This document shows, one piece after another, positions 62,684 through 64,000 of a stretch of 64,000 nt of DNA (positions within the stretch are counted from its first letter, which is position 1; each line of letters begins with the position of its first letter). A model generated the notes under the pieces. It did no database searches, was not told the origin of the DNA, and worked only from the letters and a program-made list of their open reading frames with translations. Both the position numbers and the translations under genes were made by a program. Where the stretch lies: NCBI RefSeq assembly GCF_017355265.1, contig NZ_JADIJQ010000008.1, positions 1 through 64,000 of the forward strand, in the 5' to 3' direction. The DNA is from Tessaracoccus sp. SD287 (GTDB lineage: Bacteria; Actinomycetota; Actinomycetes; Propionibacteriales; Propionibacteriaceae).

Positions 62684-63943
62684 ATGCCCCGCATCCCGAT
62701 CAACATGCCGAAGATGTCGATGACCATGGAGACCGGCACCCTGGTCGAATGGTCGGTCAGCGTCGGTGACGAGGTCCATGACGGCGACGTGCTCTGCGTC
62801 GTGACCACCGACAAGGTGGACATGGACGTCGAGAGCGTCGCCGACGGGGTCATTGCGGAGTTGCTGATCGACGCCGGCGACTCGCTGCCGGTGGGCCAGC
62901 CGATGGCCTGGCTGGACTCGGCCAGCGAGGACCTGCTCGGGGACCTCTTCGCCGGGTCCCCGGCGCAGGAGAAGGCTGCCGACACCCCGGCGATTGCCAC
63001 GGGCGACTTCGAGTCCGATTCCGCGGACGAGCCCGCCCAGGGCGGACCTCCCGCTCCCACCGAGCGGCTCCGCGCGGTGCCGCTGGCCCGCACCCTGGCC
63101 AAGGAGCACGGCCTGGACCTGCGCCAACTGGCCGCAGCCCAACCCGGACGCGTGGTGCGCGCCCGCGACGTCCGCGAAGCACTCGAACGCCAGGAGCAGC
63201 CAACCGCCGCGCCCGCGCCCCAGCCTGAACCGGTCCGCGCCGAACCGGTCCGCGCCGAACCGTCGCCCAAGCGTCAGGCACCGGCGACCGACCGCAGGTC
63301 CCGCGTCCGGCAGGCCACCGCGCGGGTGATGGAGACCTCAGCCCTGGTCCCGCAGTTCACTGCCTACCGCACCCTCGACCTGACCCAGACGGCGCGCGCC
63401 CGCACGGCCGGCCTGAAGGGCGTCTCGTGGACGACGATCCTGGTCAGGGCCTACGCCATGATGCTGGAGCAGTACCCCGACCTCAACGCCTCGTGGGTCG
63501 ACGGCCAGGTGACGGCGAACGAGGACGTCGTGGTGTCCCTGGCCGTCGACACCCCCGACGGTCTGCTCGCACCCGCCGTGACCAACCCGCAGCGGACCTC
63601 GATGAAGGCACTGGATGCCCAGATCCGCGACCTCGCCTCTCGGCTGAAGCAGGGAGCACAGGACCGCGACCTGTTCGCCCAGGGCACCGGCACCGTGTCC
63701 AACCTGGGGGGCATGGGGGTGGAGATGTTCAATGCCCTGCTGACTCCCCCGCAGGCCACGGCCCTCTCGCTGGGCTCGGTGGGCCACAAGTTTCGGACCG
63801 ACGAGGCCGGCGCGCCGGCGGCGTTCATGGGCTGCACGGTGGGGCTGACCATCGACCACCGCGTGGCCGATGGAGCTGACGCGGCTCGTGCCCTGGACAC
63901 CCTGCAGGCGCTCCTGGCCGATCCGATCACCCTGCTGGCCTGA
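62684..63943 (+). CDS. Dihydrolipoamide acyltransferase E2
   Basis: A 419-aa E2: a lipoyl domain (res. 1-78) with lipoylated K44 in TTDKVDMDVES, a peripheral-subunit-binding domain (~127-165, RLRAVPLARTLAKEHGLDL), a Pro/Ala linker with EPVRAEPVRAEP, and a catalytic acetyltransferase domain (~200-419) ending TIDHRVADGADAAR with the HxxxDG site. AGGAG precedes ATG 62684, 2 nt after the E1 beta stop. No E3 (lipoamide dehydrogenase) is present before the terminator, so an E3 encoded elsewhere must serve. Confidence 0.9.
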   Translation: MPRIPINMPKMSMTMETGTLVEWSVSVGDEVHDGDVLCVVTTDKVDMDVESVADGVIAELLIDAGDSLPVGQPMAWLDSASEDLLGDLFAGSPAQEKAADTPAIATGDFESDSADEPAQGGPPAPTERLRAVPLARTLAKEHGLDLRQLAAAQPGRVVRARDVREALERQEQPTAAPAPQPEPVRAEPVRAEPSPKRQAPATDRRSRVRQATARVMETSALVPQFTAYRTLDLTQTARARTAGLKGVSWTTILVRAYAMMLEQYPDLNASWVDGQVTANEDVVVSLAVDTPDGLLAPAVTNPQRTSMKALDAQIRDLASRLKQGAQDRDLFAQGTGTVSNLGGMGVEMFNALLTPPQATALSLGSVGHKFRTDEAGAPAAFMGCTVGLTIDHRVADGADAARALDTLQALLADPITLLA

Positions 63944-63972
63944 CCGACGGGGTCAGCGTCCACCAACGACGA

Positions 63973-64000
63973 GGGGACCCATCCTGGTGGATGGGTCCCC
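63973..64000 (+). terminator. Terminator after the E2 gene, at the window edge
   Basis: GGGGACCCATCC (63973-63984) and GGATGGGTCCCC (63989-64000) form a perfect 12-bp stem with a TGGT loop; any T-run lies outside the window. It ends the dehydrogenase operon. Confidence 0.75.

Noticed and set aside
62102-63943. Longer N-terminus for the E2 protein, beginning inside E1 beta
   Set aside because: The upstream stretch is a shadow of E1 beta. The lipoyl domain begins right at ATG 62684, which has its own AGGAG site.

Overview
The window is 64 kb of GC-rich chromosomal DNA with tightly packed genes. The gene set points to an actinobacterium, probably of the Propionibacteriales type. Reasons: an XPB-type helicase with its helicase-associated partner, a stand-alone groEL under two CIRCE operators, DUF3263 and DUF4032 proteins, an insert-bearing GlyA, and many genes whose TANNNT-type -10 box lies only 6-8 nt before a GTG or ATG start (leaderless transcription). 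No insertion sequence, prophage, CRISPR array or rRNA operon was seen. The one RNA gene recognised is a tRNA-Thr(TGT). The assignment to a family is inference.

Layout. 0-6.4 kb: XPB helicase and its partner gene, interrupted by an FN3 surface protein and a dhaL-dhaK pair. 6.4-17.3 kb: a long leftward operon for di/oligopeptide uptake (binding protein, two permeases, two ATPases) with a metal-dependent amidohydrolase inside it and an MFS transporter and NUDIX hydrolase at its end. Opposite it run a YheO/DauR-type regulator and a MalY/PatB-type C-S lyase. 17.3-20.8 kb: cutC and an ABC-2 exporter with two different permeases. 20.8-29.4 kb: groEL, manA, tRNA-Thr, a methyltransferase, a MarR regulator, a membrane pseudokinase and cell-envelope proteins. 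29.6-34.5 kb: an exported muropeptide-salvage trio (NagZ, NamZ, AmiE-like). 34.7-47.9 kb: an MsmK-like ATPase, MarC, then a mostly sulfur and one-carbon block (trhO, metB-type enzyme, metQNI, cysS, rlmB, glyA). A DUF559 endonuclease-like gene there is flanked by two matching 74-bp palindromic elements. 48-53.5 kb: a DUF2207 protein, tandem zinc metallopeptidases, ispF and ispD. 53.6-60.5 kb: a leftward glucitol-type PTS operon (srlA, srlE, srlB, gutM, a COG4091 oxidoreductase, a SorC regulator) that continues into ptsH and ptsI. 60.7-64 kb: a divergent operon for an acetoin-dehydrogenase-type 2-oxo acid dehydrogenase complex (E1 alpha, E1 beta, E2), closed by a terminator at the window edge.

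The most interesting unit is the divergent pair at 53.6-64 kb. The PTS operon has no sorbitol-6-phosphate dehydrogenase. It carries instead a homoserine-dehydrogenase-like SAF-domain oxidoreductase of the family that, from memory, includes the Brucella DXR-like enzyme DRL. I propose that a branched polyol such as 2-C-methyl-D-erythritol is imported and phosphorylated, oxidised and rearranged to 1-deoxyxylulose 5-phosphate, and cleaved like acetoin to acetyl-CoA and glyceraldehyde 3-phosphate. This is a hypothesis from gene content and chemistry. A second candidate system is the peptide importer, dipeptidase-like enzyme and C-S lyase set, which would suit salvage of Cys-S-conjugate peptides.
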